A DNA stretch of 64,000 bases from Celoporthe dispersa (Eukaryota > Ascomycota > Sordariomycetes > Diaporthales > Cryphonectriaceae). The position numbers and the translations under genes were made by a program. Positions 34,452 to 47,736 of the stretch are shown here, one piece after another. The stretch lies in contig WAID01000012.1 in the NCBI GenBank assembly GCA_016584495.1, positions 992,001-1,056,000 on the forward strand, in the 5' to 3' direction. The stretch's first letter is position 1. Every line of letters begins with the position of its first letter. The notes beneath the pieces are model-generated. The model was not told where the DNA came from, did no database searches, and worked only from the letters and a program-made list of their open reading frames with translations.

Positions 34452-37362
34452 GGCCTATGAGGATGCCAGGCTCCTCTAGGTAGGTATGTTGGGCAAGGTG
34501 AGTACCGGCACAGCAGCCCGTTACCCCATCTCCCGCGCCAGAGTGAATGGTTGTAGAGGTGAGTTTCGGCTTGCCAAGGTCTCGGGACTGATTTCTGTCA
34601 AACTACCCACCACTGAGGTAGGCGTCTTTGATCTTAGTTTTTCTTGTGTTCTTTGTGCTATATAAATATGCGTAGGTCATAGTAATTGTAGGAACAAAAG
34701 GTCTGGTCTGGAGCAGACAGCCCCTAGTCAAAACATAGGGAATCTCGTTGCGTATCAAGTACGTAAAAAAAAAAAATAATAATAATAGAATAGGCTGCGG
34801 CTCCAAATTTGATCTCCTCTTCTATTTGCATTGAAAACTAGAGAGCTTGTGTCAAGACTGAGAGAAAAACGAACTTTGTTCCATAAGTACCATTTGCGCG
34901 GTTACGTCTGGTGGCATACGAGGGTTCGGGTTGATTGGTGGTCCGTGCACACATTGGGCTAGCGACCTGAAGATGTCCAGTGCGTAGCGCTGTCCCGACC
35001 GATCATCACAACTTCCGACCCCCACAACAACAACCTCAGCCCATGGCCATCCACATCAAGCACGGCTGTAGCCCATCAACCGTCTGGCGGACTGCTGCTC
35101 TGCAGAAGCCAAGTCATCCTATCAACCAGCTCTACTCGCTTATAACGCCTGATTGTGCCTTGGAACTGGTGGTCGGATTGAAAATGGGCTGACTGGGTGG
35201 TCACCGTGGCTGGGTCGTCCTCCGTCGACTTGTCCAGCCTTGCGACAACAACCCACCCCTCTGCGACCTGCAAAAGCCCCAGCCAGATTAAACCAAGCTC
35301 GCAACAGTGTCTGCATTTACTATGCTCACACCACCTACACAAATGGGATGGAAAATGCAGAGATACTGAGGCCATACTCAATGCAAAAGGAGGACGGTGG
35401 CTGTATTGGGGAGCAGACAAGTGCACCACCCCGCGAGCATGGTCCTCGCTGGTCTACACGTTGCACGAGGCATCTATGAGGCCCACTTGCCAGTGTGTCT
35501 TCTGTCATGACACCAAACCTGCTCATCGTCATCAGACTGCTGTCTGGAGGTTTCGCAGAACCGTGCTTCGGGGCCCGAAATCTTTCTTCTTATCGACGAG
35601 AAAAACACTTGTGGCCAGAACGCTTGAATGCGTTGCCGGTGCTGCCGCACACTCGGCAATCTGGGACTCAAGCCGGCAGCTTGCAAAGATGACAGGCTGG
35701 TGCCCATGTCATCACGCAGCACAGGGAGTGCACACACAGCATCCAAAACGTTGGCGACATGATCCCCTCTCGCAAGCCGCCTCTTGGGAAACCCCTACTG
35801 TCCCGAGAGCGACTATGACGCCACAATTCTGGGTATATGGGCTGTTCGTTCTGGATGTTGCGTGTCTTGGAGCTGACAAGACTGGAACCGCACGGATTGT
35901 TGCGGAGGGAAGCCATCGACAAGCGCATATTACTGTCGTGGACGACTGAACAAATCTGCCTAAGTGGTGAGGCGTTCAAAGTCGTCGCCTCTGCGGCCTT
36001 CAACGCTCGTCTGGGTTTGGTCGGCCTGCCTGGTTGTCGAGGCTGATATACATCGGGCTTTCGTAAACAAGATTGGACCTACGTAGATATTTTTGCTGTT
36101 TGAGACCGAGGCACTGGTCCCTCTAATGCAGAGGCCTCTTGAAGGAGGACAGACGGGCTGGGTGAACCTTCAGCCCTGTGACCCCTGAGCGCTCGCTTCA
36201 GGAAGACAGTCACAAGGTTGGGGTTGAACGCTGGTTGCGGGAATGGAAAACGAGGGGCCCAAAAGGCTTGGTGCAGCTGGAGTGTGCTGCTCTGCCCTTC
36301 TTTGTTCGGGTAGACGCCGACTCTGCAGAAAGGAGTGCCTGCTCGCCCCGATTGAACGTGATGGCACAGCTTGGAGGAGGCATCCTGGGCAGGAGATGCG
36401 CCTGGCATGGGACTGTGGATCCTAAGCTTGGTCAAGTCGACGCTCGAGCTTTAGGTAGACGATTCGCTCTTCGTGCAGCCTGAGGTCCAGACGCACGCAC
36501 GCGCACACCCTCGAGGCCTTATGACCGCCGGCAGTTTCTTCGCTGCTGAGGGCTGGCCACCCAGGACCCGGGACTCTGGGCTTGGAAGATTTTTTTTCTT
36601 CTTTCTTACAGACGACGCGTCACACGGCACGCGCTTGCGTGATAAGAAAGAAGAAGAAAAAAAACGGGCATTGGATCTTGATGCGCGACGGCCACGTTGT
36701 TGGCATCCGTCCTGGGGAGGCTCATTCACTCCTTCACACGTCGCGCGATACGACCATCTACCACCACCACGCAGACTGACCTCTCCCTCTTCCATCCTCT
36801 GGTCGTCTGCATTTTGCAAACCTGAACGGATCTTCATCGCCTGAAATTCGTGCACCTTCTGGCAGGTTGCAAGCGAAAACCTCAACCACAAAAAAAGGCA
36901 GGGTGCGCACGCAGCAGCAGCAGCAACAACAACAACAACAACGGAAGACATCCAGACCAACACAGCACAAAGGCGCGTGTTTGTGTCTGTGATCGCATTC
37001 GAGTCATTGTCTGCTGGCTAACAGTCTTTCAACAAACAGGGCCTTATTTCTCTTGCCTTTTCCATTCGCTTACCCGAACTCCTTGTCATCTGCCTCGACA
37101 TCTCCGACCTCTTTTTTTCTTTTGACTGACAATTGTCGCCCTGTTGCGCAGGCCAACCTCGAGGCTGTGGTTGCTGCATGAGGAGGACACTGCGCGCTGA
37201 CAGCTCACACCTGGCGCAAGAGTACAGCAGGCCGGGAGCCAGGACAAGGGCCCTGTCCCCTAGGCGTCCAGCGCGTCTAACAGCGGCTAGAGCCGCCGGA
37301 TCCTGGCACAGACACTGAGCTGGGCAGGCGAACTTGCCTTCCTCGGCCACTAAAGATCAAAA
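34452..37362. other. Intergenic between zinc-knuckle gene and CTK1
   Basis: An open frame of 250 codons (35197-35949, plus) is the longest present, but its composition is not protein-like and it has no motif. A CAG/CAA tract lies at 36915-36941. The 300 bases before CTK1 are probably its promoter and leader. Confidence 0.4.
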
Positions 37363-40300
37363 ATGCACAAGCATTTGTCCTCCACCCACCCGCGCCGCCC
37401 TCGACATGGCCATCATGCAACGCCATACGACCACCACCGCCCTGTCGGCAACGACCACACGCTGAGAGGCAGCGACAGTGCAGGCGTGAGAGAGGACTTT
37501 ACACCGCCTGCTTCATCACCATCTCCGCATCCTGCTGCTCCGTCCGGCGTCCACGAACGGAAGAGAGATCCCGGCCCGGAAAGGCGAGTCCCTCGCGCAG
37601 GCAAACGACCAACTGCCAACGCCAGACGGCGTGACGCTTCTCCCTCGCGGCAGGGGGCCGCGAACACCCTCACCCAGCCCTGGTCCATCCTCGAGGCCTG
37701 CTCGAGACCATCGCTATCGATCCCGAGACCACGCCAGAGGCCGTCCTCGATACCGCATCAGCCCACCCTCGCGGGCTCGTGATCCAGACCCTCGGCGCGG
37801 ATTTCGTGGCCGCAGGGCTGCACCTCCACCCGAACCCGACACCGCCTCTCCCCACCGTCCCAGCGCTGTGCTCGACCTCGAAGAGCCTGACCAGATTCTC
37901 CCGCGATTCTTCTCTCCGGCACCCGCTACGCGACAGCGGGAGCCGCGGTCCTCGTCGAGCCCAGCCGCGACCCCAGAGACCTCGGCGGGAGCCCAGTCCA
38001 CCGAGGCCTGCCCGGGGCACACTCGCTGCACGGCAATCCTCCTATATAGACGAGCCAGAGGACCCCTTCATCTCACGGGGGCGCTCCCTGACGCGCCGTG
38101 AGCAGCGGCACCCGAACAAGAAATCTGCCAACTCACCACAGCGCTCTCCGGCCCGCACACGGTCGCCATCTGCACGGCCTGGTCCAGATTTTGCCGAGAA
38201 CCCCAATCTCATCCCTCTCGGACACAGACGGCCCACGCGTCGTGCTCAAAGCCCTGTGTTACCTCCCGACTGCCGTCGCCCCGATCCCACCCCCCGACGC
38301 TGGACGCCTCCGCCGCGGCAGAGAGGACGAGGCTCACCGACACCAGACGCAGTCCCGACCGGACAGGGTACACCCTATCCCAGCAGCGACAGCCCAGACT
38401 GGCCTCCGCACCCGCCACCCGGATCACCACCCCGAGAGCGGCGAGGACGATCTCCGCAGAGAAGAAGAAATATACGGGATCGTTCCTGGCGTGCAGGAGG
38501 CGCTGCCGAGCCAGCTTCCGGTGCAAACAGCATCGAGATCAATATGTCGGGACGAGGAAATTTTCGTGGGGCCTACGGCGGCCAGTATCCCGTGAGGGGC
38601 CACTACAACCAGGGCTCAAGTGACCCGAGGAGCTTCGCAAATTCTCCAACCCACCACGCTGCTCCCAGCTCCTCGTTCCAGAGCTCGCCTCCCTCCCAGT
38701 CGTCTTATCCTAACAGCAGAGGCAGCTGGAGCGGACAGCAGCAGCCCTCTCCTCAAAGGTTAGCCTCTGCCCACCGCTTTGTTGTTTATCATGGGTTTTC
38801 TCACTGACTGCGACACAGCCAATACCAGCCACAGTACTCGCAAAATGGCTACACGCCGACTGCCCCCGCAGCACACTTCCAGGGCAGCCAGGCTAATTCG
38901 CCCCCGATTGGCACCCCAACGGGTCCTAGTGCACAATTTTCCTCTGGCCGCGGGTATAGGAGCTCGTCTGGCGGTTTTCACCGAGGCAGTAGTGCAGGCT
39001 CTGGCCGCGGAGGTAGCCGCGGTGGCTTCAAGAGCGGACACTGGGGGTCTGGGGGAGCGGCTCTCGGGCTGCGTCGAGCCAGCCGGATGACACCAGCTCA
39101 GGTCGTGCAACACCTCAGGCCACATCCACCTCGGGCGACCACACCTCGGCAAAGGCTGACGCCGGGACCCAAGACGGAGAGAATCCCTTCAGGCCCCCAA
39201 AAGACCTACAGGTTGAAGATGCCACGAGAGACGACAAGAGCGAGACGAAGCCGATGCCTCCACCTAACCGGCAGCCACCGACCGGGCCCGCGGCGGAGAA
39301 GAAGATCAGCTTCGCGCTCAAGTCTGCCCCGAAGGCCCCGGTCGCGACGCCGAAGCTCGAAATCTCGTCCAAGTTTAGCGCCCCTGCAAGAAAAGAGCCC
39401 CCAGTGAGCCGAGCCGCCACGATCACCCTCGAGATGTCAAGAGCGGCCGGGACCTCCGAGAAGGTCTCCACCCCAAGCACCCTGCAGACCTTCGAGACCT
39501 GCCCCGAAACGTGCCAACGGAGCCACGCGCAGCCAAGGCCGCCGGCCAGCAGAGACAACGCCAGGAGCACCACAAGGAACCAACCCCTAGGGAACCCCGG
39601 GTCCGCATGGTGAAGAAGAAGATGAAGCGTCTGAAGCCGAAGCCTACCCTTCCGGACGACCTGAAGCGATCCGAATCTGTCTACTTCCGCAAGCCAGGCA
39701 ACGAATCCGTGATCGGTGCTGGGACCTACGGCAAGGTCTTCAAGGCCCTACACGTCTACACCAAGAAGCTGGTGGCCCTGAAGAGGATACGCATGGAGGG
39801 CGAGAGGGACGGCTTCCCCGTGACGGCCGTGCGGGAGATCAAGCTTCTGCAGTCCCTGAGGCATACCAACATCGTCGCCCTGCTGGAGGTGATGGTCGAG
39901 AAGAACGAGTGCTACATGGTGTTCGAGTACCTGTCGCACGACCTGACGGGCATCCTGAACCACCCAACGTTCAAGCTCGACGCGGCACACAGGAAGCACC
40001 TGTCCAGACAGCTCTTCGAGGGCCTCGACTATCTGCACCAGCGCGGCGTCCTGCACCGAGACATCAAGGCGGCCAACATCCTGGTCAGCAGCGAGGGCAT
40101 CCTCAAGCTTGCAGACTTTGGCCTGGCCCGCTTCTACGCGAAGCGACACCAGCTCGACTACACCAACCGGGTCATCACCATATGGTACCGACCCCCAGAG
40201 CTGCTCCTAGGCGAGACACAGTACAGCCCTGCTGTGGACATATGGAGTGCCGCCTGCGTCATGGTCGAGGTGTTTACGCGGCGGGCCATCTTCGCTGGTG

Positions 40301-40869
40301 ACGGCGGCGAGATCAGCCAGCTGGACAAGATATACTCTGTCCTCGGCACACCACACAAGTCCGACTGGCCAGGCCTGATCGACATGCCATGGTTTGAGCT
40401 CCTGAGGCCTGGCCTGAGGAAGCCGAACCTCTTTGAGGAGCAGTACAAGGACAGGCTGCCACCCGCCGCGTTCGACCTCTTGGTCGAGATGCTTCGCTAC
40501 GACCCCACCAGACGGCCCACTGCCGCCGAGGTGCTAGAGCATCCTTACTTTACCACGGAGGCACCGGCTCCGCGGCAAGTAATCGAGTATGTCGTTCAAT
40601 CCCGCTTGCCTCCCCTCCCCTGATCTCTCAAGTCTCTCACTGCTAACCCTCCAACCCCCCCTCAAAACAGGCTCCAGGAGATCGAGGGCGACTGGCACGA
40701 GTTCGAATCCAAGGCACTGCGGCGCGAGAACGAGAAGAAGGAGAGGGAGGCCCGCAAGGCGGCCGAGAAGGCCGAGAAGGCCGAGAGCAAGGACTCCAGG
40801 AAGAGACCGACCGAGGCGAGCGATGGCAACCGCGGCTCCAAGCGGCAGCATGTCGAGACGGGGGCTTAG
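37363..40869 (+). CDS. CTK1: CTD kinase catalytic subunit (CDK9/CDK12 family)
   Basis: It phosphorylates the RNA polymerase II C-terminal domain. Three exons: 37363-38758, 38819-40586 and 40671-40869. The first 700 residues are disordered: an Arg/Ser/Pro region, then Gly/Gln/Ser-rich text (MSGRGNFRGAYGGQYPVRGH). The kinase follows with GAGTYGKVFKA, VALKRIRMEGERDGFPVTAV (a PITALRE-like helix), HRDIKAANIL, DFGLARFY and RVITIWYRPPELLLGETQYS. The tail is FESKALRRENEKKEREARKA. Frame breaks: 37653-37657 (one G too many), about 37950 (one too many, site uncertain), 39046-39058 (one G short) and 39398-39402 (one C short). Together they close every exon phase, for 1120 residues. The start at 37363 is the first ATG in the Arg-rich frame and is less certain than the kinase. 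Confidence 0.93.
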
Positions 40870-42346
40870 AGGACCACCACCACCACCACCAGCAGGGACG
40901 AGAGCCACGATGTCTCTGGCGACAACCCCGAACCAGCAGCGGCGACGCTCGCAGGCGGAGAATGGAAAGCATGCTGGCGTGGCTCGGCAGGAACAAGCGG
41001 TCTTTGCGGCACTGAAAGGCTCAATGGTGGAAATTGTTTTTTTTTAAAAAAAAATTGTTCCTTTTTGTGAGAGGGGCGAATCAGAGAGGACGTCTCTCCT
41101 CTCATTGTGCCTTTTAGTATTGCAGCATCGTTTGCAGTCTCTTGAGCGTACAGTATGATGGTGAAATCCAATTGGAGTGGTTGGTTCCATCTTGCACTGG
41201 TCTACTATCTGTAGTGTGAAGAACAAGAAACCCGTAACCGTTGTAACCTGTATGATATAGGCCACATCTCTGCCCTTTTGTCCATACGGGTGAGAAAGGC
41301 AAGGTTGATGATACCTTCGAAAGGCTGTGACACCCACAAGTGTACAAAAGGTGGCCGCTCGGTACGTAGTCCTTCTCTCCCTGCCTCCGGTTCGTCTGTT
41401 TCGTCGCCCGCTCTGGTGCTCGCGAGGTGGAGTTCTCCCCAAACCCCCTTCGAAACATAGGTAGCGAGAGGAAAGAATAGTGTGTGTTTTTGTGAATGAA
41501 TGTACGACAAGACAAGTTGCACTCTATTCCGTGATAAGAACAAAAAGAGACGATCGGCTTACCCGGCCATTCGAGCCAAGGCCGACAACAACAACAACAA
41601 CAACAACAACAAAAAAAGAGAAGAAAAAAAATTCCTCACCCCTCCTTTCCCACCCTCCCCCTCCCCCTCCCCTTCCCCCATCTCCAGGCCCTTCCTTTCA
41701 CTCCAGCGCTGATGCGGACCGAAACCTGACAAACCCGCCATCACCAAGCCTGCCGGCTTTCGAGACCTGATCCTGCCTGACCTGTGCCCCCCTTCCCCTT
41801 TCCCATATCCATCCAAAACCAACTAGACAGACAAGACAAGACAGACAGACAGACACATGAATCCACCCCGGGGCCGCGCCACGCTGCCACACAGAATTCC
41901 TTTCCCTGCACCATACATATATTGTCCACCTCGGGTAAAAACAAAACACAGCCTGGTGGAGTGAGACCCAAGACAGAAAGAGACGACAATCGGCGAAAAC
42001 GCAAAGGAAAATTAATGACAGGGTATGGAAGTCTTCGCAGTACACACCGGCAAGCAGCTTCTTTTGTCTTTCCCGATCCGCACCACACACCCACACCATT
42101 TGCTTTTAACCCGTTTGAATCCTTAGCACCACCCGAATGCCAAATGTACTCCCCTCCCACCGTACCCATAAATGGTTCCCCCAAAGCCAGCCACCCATTG
42201 CCCCGGGCTTCCAGAACCACAAGATGTTTGACTCTATGTTGTCATTCCCAAATATAGGCACAAGGTGAAACAGAACCATTCTTTTCCGAACAGGTCTTTT
42301 TTTTTTTTTGCTCTTTTGCCGACCCGGCATCTCTGTACATGTAGGT
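40870..42346. other. Convergent intergenic region
   Basis: It contains 3' flanks of CTK1 and the RNA-binding gene, a CAA trinucleotide tract (41585-41612) and a short GACA repeat (41824-41855). No gene is seen. Confidence 0.5.
41585..41612. repeat. CAA trinucleotide tract
   Basis: About nine CAA units lie between two convergent genes and are followed by an A-rich and then a C/T-rich stretch. Confidence 0.85.
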
Positions 42347-44576
42347 TTAGGCCGGTGACTTGCCAGGTGCACCGCCGCCGTTCTGTCGTCCGTCGTTGCC
42401 GCTGACGGTGAGTCCGCCGATCCCGGACGAGAGGAAAGCGAACGGGTCGCTCTCCCCAGTGTTGTAGAAGTTGTTAGACGGTCCGGCCGAGGCGGGGCCG
42501 TTCTGCGCGGACTGGAAGGCGGCTTCCGCGGCGCGGCTGTCAAAAGGACCTGCAGAGTGCGAGCCCGGGGTCGGACCGAAGTGGGTATTCAGGGATGGAT
42601 ACGAGGCCGCGCCTCCGCCGATACCAGAGGGCAGGGCGTAGGTGCTGGGCGGCCCGCCAAACTGCTGGCCGTAGCCACCTCCGGAGCCAAAGGCACCGCC
42701 GCCGCCAAACGGGCCGGGACCGGGGGTCCCGCCCATGGATCCCTGGCTCATGCTGTAGGATGAGGGGGTGTCCATAGGCGTCGGGTAGCCGGAGTCGGCA
42801 ACGACAGCCGCGTTGTGGCGGCTGGCACCACAGCGGAGACAGCATACATTCTTGGCGAAGTTGTGGTACCCGCAGACCTCATTGCCGCACTTCCAGTCAC
42901 CGGCGCGGAAAGGGACCACGCCGCTGCCTCCCATGCGGCCGCCACCATGGCCCATGTGCCCGTGATGGCCGACGTGGTGAGGCGGCGGCATCATGGCCGG
43001 CGGCCCGTAGCCGTAACCGTACCCCATGTCGCCCGTCGGGCCCGCGCTGACAGCCGGATAAGAGCAGCGGAAGCACGCCGTGCGACGCTGGAAATTGGAG
43101 AAGCCACAGGAAGGGCATGTCCAATCGCCGGGTCGGGGTCGGTTCTTGCTAGGAGGGAACGGAGTCAGTATCTCCTGGGCCCGGTCCAGAACCCGGCTCG
43201 ACGAGGGTGAGACCTCGATGGCCTTTTCGTTCAGGGCCCGCCCATTCATGCACAGACTTTCAGCTGCCTACGACAGGAGACGTGGTTAGCCTGGTTCACG
43301 CATCATACAGGGAGGGGTTTAATGATGGCCCTGTCTAGAGAAGGGGGGGGGGGGTGGAGGGTGAAGTTGTGGCCCGGCGCATGCACTGCTGCAGGTATTA
43401 TGACGGGGCGCTGTGCTGGGGGTGTGAGAGGGTCTCGATCAACTTACCTCCTCGTGGCTAGAGAAGACGGCGAAACCAGTGCCCGTGGGCTTGTGCTGTT
43501 CCGGGGTGCGAAGGGTCCAGAAGGCGATAGGGCGGCCACCAAACTGAGTGAACCAGCTCTCCAGCTCAGACTGCGTCGTGTCGTGGGGAAGACCCGACAT
43601 GTGAAGGACCTTGGACCTCTCCGAGAGGAAGGCCCTGACATCAGCGCGAGCGTCCATGGGGCGGGTGAGAACATCGGGGTGTTCGCTCGCAGGCTGGGAC
43701 TTGCGGATGAGGCCACGGAGGACCCGGGTGAGGGTGACCGCCTCGTCCATGGCGCGACGAGGAGACGCGGGGGCAAGAGCCTGCAGGTGGAAGGGCAGGT
43801 TGTGCTTGATAGGAGCGCTCGACTGGACGGCCTCTACCTCCAGGGCCGCGCAGATATTGGCCAGCGAGGAGGGACCAAAGGGCAGAGACTCGGGGTGGTG
43901 CTGCTGCCACCTCTGGTACTCTGTCCTGAGGTCGAAGGTCCGCGAGTGCTGAAGGTACGGCGGGAGCACCACGGCCTTGTCGCGGGCCTCCCGGGGGAGT
44001 TGGACACGCAGGTCCCACGCATCGAGGGTGACGAAGACGAAGTCGAGGTTCTGGGAGTTGAGCTGTTCCTGGGCGAACGAGTCGAAGCGGTTGATGGCGT
44101 CCCTAAAGCTACCGGCATTCCTGACGTGTTCCCACGTCAGGGTCGTCAGGCTCGCTGCACGGAGGGGGAAACGGTCAGCCGTGGATGTTCTCGATGCAAG
44201 AGAGGAGGCAAGGGTTGGCCGCGAGCACGGGTGAGACCGGCGCCGAGACTTACTGCAGAGAGGGGTTATTGGGGTGTTGACGGGCTTCACGAGGACACTC
44301 TCGTGGTGGAGCTGGCAACCAAGAGACGACCGCGTTAGCCTTTTGTGCTTTTCAGGTGAATTGGGACCGCAGCCCCACGTAGGAGCAGCCAGGTCCGGAC
44401 GAAAGGGGAGAAGTGCCCACCTCCTCGTGAGTCTTCGCGTCTACCAGGATCCAGCCAATCTCAATGACCTCGGCCGAGTCCTTGGTAACGTAGACACCAT
44501 GTTCATCGCATGTTGTAGCTACGTGGATGACGACGTAGCGGTCGAACGGCGGTGGGGGAGGAGGAAGCGCTGCCAT
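42347..44576 (-). CDS. NRP1-like RNA-binding protein: exonuclease-like fold, RRM, two RanBP2 fingers
   Basis: Four exons join without frame trouble: 44421-44576, 44254-44311, 43448-44154 and 42347-43267 (613 residues). Residues about 12-190 resemble a DEDDh (ERI-1/RNase T) exonuclease fold, with YVVIHVATTCDE, EVIEIGWILVDAKTHEE, HHESVLVKPVNTPITPLC and FVFVTLDAWDL. The acidic pair normally found in the first motif (D-x-E) is replaced here by H-x-A, so activity is doubtful. An RRM follows (RNP2 VLHMSGLP, RNP1 GTGFAVFS). Two RanBP2-type fingers come next: GDWTCPSCGFSNFQRRTACF and GDWKCGNEVCGYHNFAKNVC. The Gly/Pro/Ser-rich tail is probably disordered. RRM plus RanBP2 fingers is the pattern of yeast Nrp1, a stress-granule protein. 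RNA binding is well supported; the cellular role is inferred. Confidence 0.88.
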
Positions 44577-45690
44577 GTCGGGCTGTGGTCGTAAGCTCCT
44601 GTCAGGCGCGACAGGAAGCTGGTCTCGAAACTGGGGGGTCCCGCTGTGGTGACGTTAGCTGGAACGCAGCGAGTCTCGTTGACGACATCTCGCCGACCAC
44701 CGCCGGCGCCTCTCTGCCCCGGCCAGAGGGCGGAGCGAGCCGTGAGCAGCCCAGCACGAGGCGTGGAGGCCCAGGCCTGTCGGCACCGGTGGCAGCAGCA
44801 GCGGACATGGAGGCGAGGCCCTTGGAACCCCCGACCCGACAGCAATTGATATTGCAGGGGACCGAATTGTGTCAAGGAGAGAGCGTCTGTCCCGTGGCGC
44901 TGCCGGAGGAGGAGGTCGAGAGCCGGAACAAGAAACGAGAGGTGGCGCTCACACGTACAGCTGGATCCGTCTTCCCTCCTATCTATGTGTCCTGTCCTCG
45001 AGGGGGGGGGCTTGCCGATCAGCCACCAGAGTCGAGCTCGAGGGGTGAGCTCAAAAAGGCGTTGACGAGCTGGCGGGACGCGCGAGAACTGGACTGTGCC
45101 GGGGGGCGGGTTGACCTGCATTCAACCTCGTACGTCCTCTTCTTGGATGGCTGGGAAGGAGGAGGAGGCCGAGGAGGGGGCGAGGAGGTGGGTTTGGTGT
45201 GGTGGTTGCAGACTGAGAAGAGGTCGAGAACCAGGTCAGAGCAAAAAGGAGTTCAAGGAAAAATGGCACCAGCGAAGAGCGTTTGCTCCTGCGCTGGAAA
45301 GGTGGGCAACCCCTGTCGCCCTCCCGCGGGCCAGCACCGTTGTCATGTTAGATTGGGCAGGCACAGCGCTGGCAGTGTGTGGAGTGGAGTTTGGAGCATC
45401 CGGTTCGGAACGTCGCACTGCCCTTGCCTGTTCCCTCCTCTCCTCTCTCTCCTTGGCCCTGCCTGTCTCGGTAGGGTTCTCCTCTTCCTCCTCCTGGCCA
45501 TCAGCCACTAAAACTGGAGCCTCTCGAGGAAACACGAGAGAGAGAGAGAGAAGAAGAAGAAGAAGAAAAGATGCATTGGTCCTGCCAACAAGGCAACCGG
45601 TACGCCTGGATGCCTGATGTGCAATATGACCTGCGACCTAGTGTGCGATTGACGCCTCATCCGCGACCCAGAGGAGGAAGAAAGAAACCC

Positions 45691-45712
45691 AAAAAAAAAA
45701 AAAAAAAAAAAA
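45691..45712. repeat. 22-base A homopolymer
   Basis: An uninterrupted run of A follows a purine-rich stretch. It could be a poly-A footprint of a retroposed element, but no coding remnant lies just upstream. Confidence 0.8.
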
Positions 45713-47199
45713 GACTAAAAAAGGAAGCCAACCACGCTCGCTGCTACAGAGGCCAGGGAGATGATGGTATGGTACACACCACACCACACACACCAACCCA
45801 ACACAACCACCACCACCACCACCAGGCCAACGAGAGCAGACGTGACGTGTGAGGATGGAACCCCTTGTTCCCTGCAATGCACCGTCCAGCCAGCTTGCGG
45901 TGTCAGCGTGTCCGTTCTGGCCTATCGCTGCCCCACGGTTTTTCATCCCAGCAGTCCGAGCGAGCTACGATGCATGAGGATTCACCAACCCCCTCCCCCC
46001 CGGGAATCTGGACAACAGATACACCGGCATGTCTTCTCTCTTGTCTCATGACGCTCCGCGGCCTGGAGGTCCAAGGTGTCTGTCCCCTGGCGGTGTGGTT
46101 GGTGTGTGCGTGTGCAGGGACTTCCATCTTCTCCAGATGCCGAGGTCGCCCCTGCTCCCGAGCCTCCGCGCTCGACCCCTGCCCAGATGCCAGAGCACAG
46201 TGCTGTGTCTTGTGTGAGACCAGGCTCAATGGTCACCTCTCTCCATCAGCCTCAATTTAGATGCACGGTTGTCCATTGGACGCAGGAGACGGTCGATGCC
46301 AATGGGGACTCGACCTGGGGCTACAGGTGGGCAGACCCGAGAATGCGGTCGACAGAACAGCTTACTGGTCCAATCGATCGTGCAAACTGCAAGATGCAGC
46401 ACGTCGCCAGGCGGTGCGACAATGGGTGCTTGCGTGCAAGCCAACCAGATCCGCCCCGGCTGCAGAGTAAGCCCGTATGGACCCCCCCCCCCCCAAAAGA
46501 GAGCACGCCATGCCACGTTGCTGCATGATACAGCACACGATGCTGCGACCTTGGGAGGCATTCCTACCCTTCCGATGCACCGAAGCGTTCCAGGTTGCTT
46601 CCAGAACCCCACGCCTCCCGCGCTGTCGAGTCCAATCAGCTTCGCCGTGCCGGGCCAGCTAACCTGCTCCAGGGGGGGCCCACAGAGGGTCCAGGTAGGT
46701 GAGGTCTCTGTCCCTCACCGGCGAGAGGTGTCCTCCTGTTCTTCCTTCAGGCTTGTCGAGGTTACTGGAGCACATTCCAATGCGAGGGGTTCGAAAGACC
46801 TGCCGACGACTAATTACCCTCCAGATCTCGGCTCAACCTTCCACATACAAGCCGACAGGCGAAAGTTGTTCTGTGAGTCGGTCCTTTTCCCTCCTCTTGC
46901 CCTTGCGTGGAATGACCATGGCCACATAGGTCTGTTGGCCTTGCTCGTGAATACCTCATTACCACCCCAAGCTCACCGTTGCCTACGATTTATTACAGGG
47001 TCAATAGTGGTGATGGCTTTGTGAGTGGCCAGTAAAACCTGCTGATCACGGCCCTACGGCTTCGAGCTCCGGGAGCGGGTCTCGGGGATGGCGCCTCGAG
47101 TACCGCCCCAGCGCTGCTATTACCGCCTAATTGGTATCGCTCACAAGATGCTGACAAGGAGACTTTCGGATAGCCAGACTGTTGGATGCCGGCTAAAAA

Positions 47200-47735
47200 G
47201 GATATAGAGATCGAAGCGGTCTGATTACTTAAGTAATTCATACTAAAGCGGACCTGCTTTAACTTGTTTCAGCAGCCAATTCAGTACTATACTATTTAAA
47301 CTCTAGTAAATATTCATTACTATGTAGATATTAAGCTCGTAAAATGAAATATTGCATGTAGTTATCTCATCCAGTCTGAAGAACTGAATGCATAGGCATA
47401 TGTTCATTGATTACCACTCTGCTACATCCAGTAGACGGCTCTTCAGCCATCAACCTATCCAAGAGGTAGGTATTAACCGAACACATTATTAAACTGGTGA
47501 CACTTTGCAAGATACAATCAAGTACCGAAGGTATTGTGCACCCACTGTCACTACTGTGAAGGTAAATGCTCTTGATAATACTTTGATGGCCCCCAGGGCC
47601 AAACAATTTGCATTCCAATACTAAATATTCCAAGCCGTCTATGCACACCTAGGCAATCAATACCCTAATGCTCCTGTCCGCGAAAACATCAAAGCTAACC
47701 CTCTGTTGATATAACTGCGCTGTGTTCTGATGGTG
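47200..47735. other. AT-rich island, possible decayed repeat
   Basis: This stretch is clearly richer in A and T than all neighbouring intergenic DNA, with runs such as TACTATACTATTTAAACT and TAAGCTCGTAAAATGAAATA. It has no open frame of note. In ascomycetes, such islands are often old repeats altered by RIP. I see no terminal repeats or transposase, so the identity is open. Confidence 0.45.
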
Positions 47736-47736
47736 T

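Larger units (their letters stand above)
44577..47736. other. Gene-poor region ending in AT-rich DNA
   Basis: The first 600 bases are the likely promoter of the NRP1-like gene. Simple repeats include GA units at about 45536-45566, a 22-base A run at 45691-45712 and CAC units near 45806-45822. An open frame of 251 codons (46269-47024) overlaps equally long frames on both strands and looks accidental. Base composition changes sharply after about 47200 (separate entry). Confidence 0.45.

Noticed and set aside
35197..35949. 250-codon plus-strand frame
   Set aside because: Irregular composition, no motif, comparable frames on the other strand; not enough support for a gene.
45691..45712. Poly-A run as the tail of a LINE-like insertion
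   Set aside because: No reverse transcriptase remnant or target-site duplication could be found by eye.
46269..47024. 251-codon plus-strand frame
   Set aside because: Overlapped by similar frames in other phases, and it reads across simple C runs; probably accidental.
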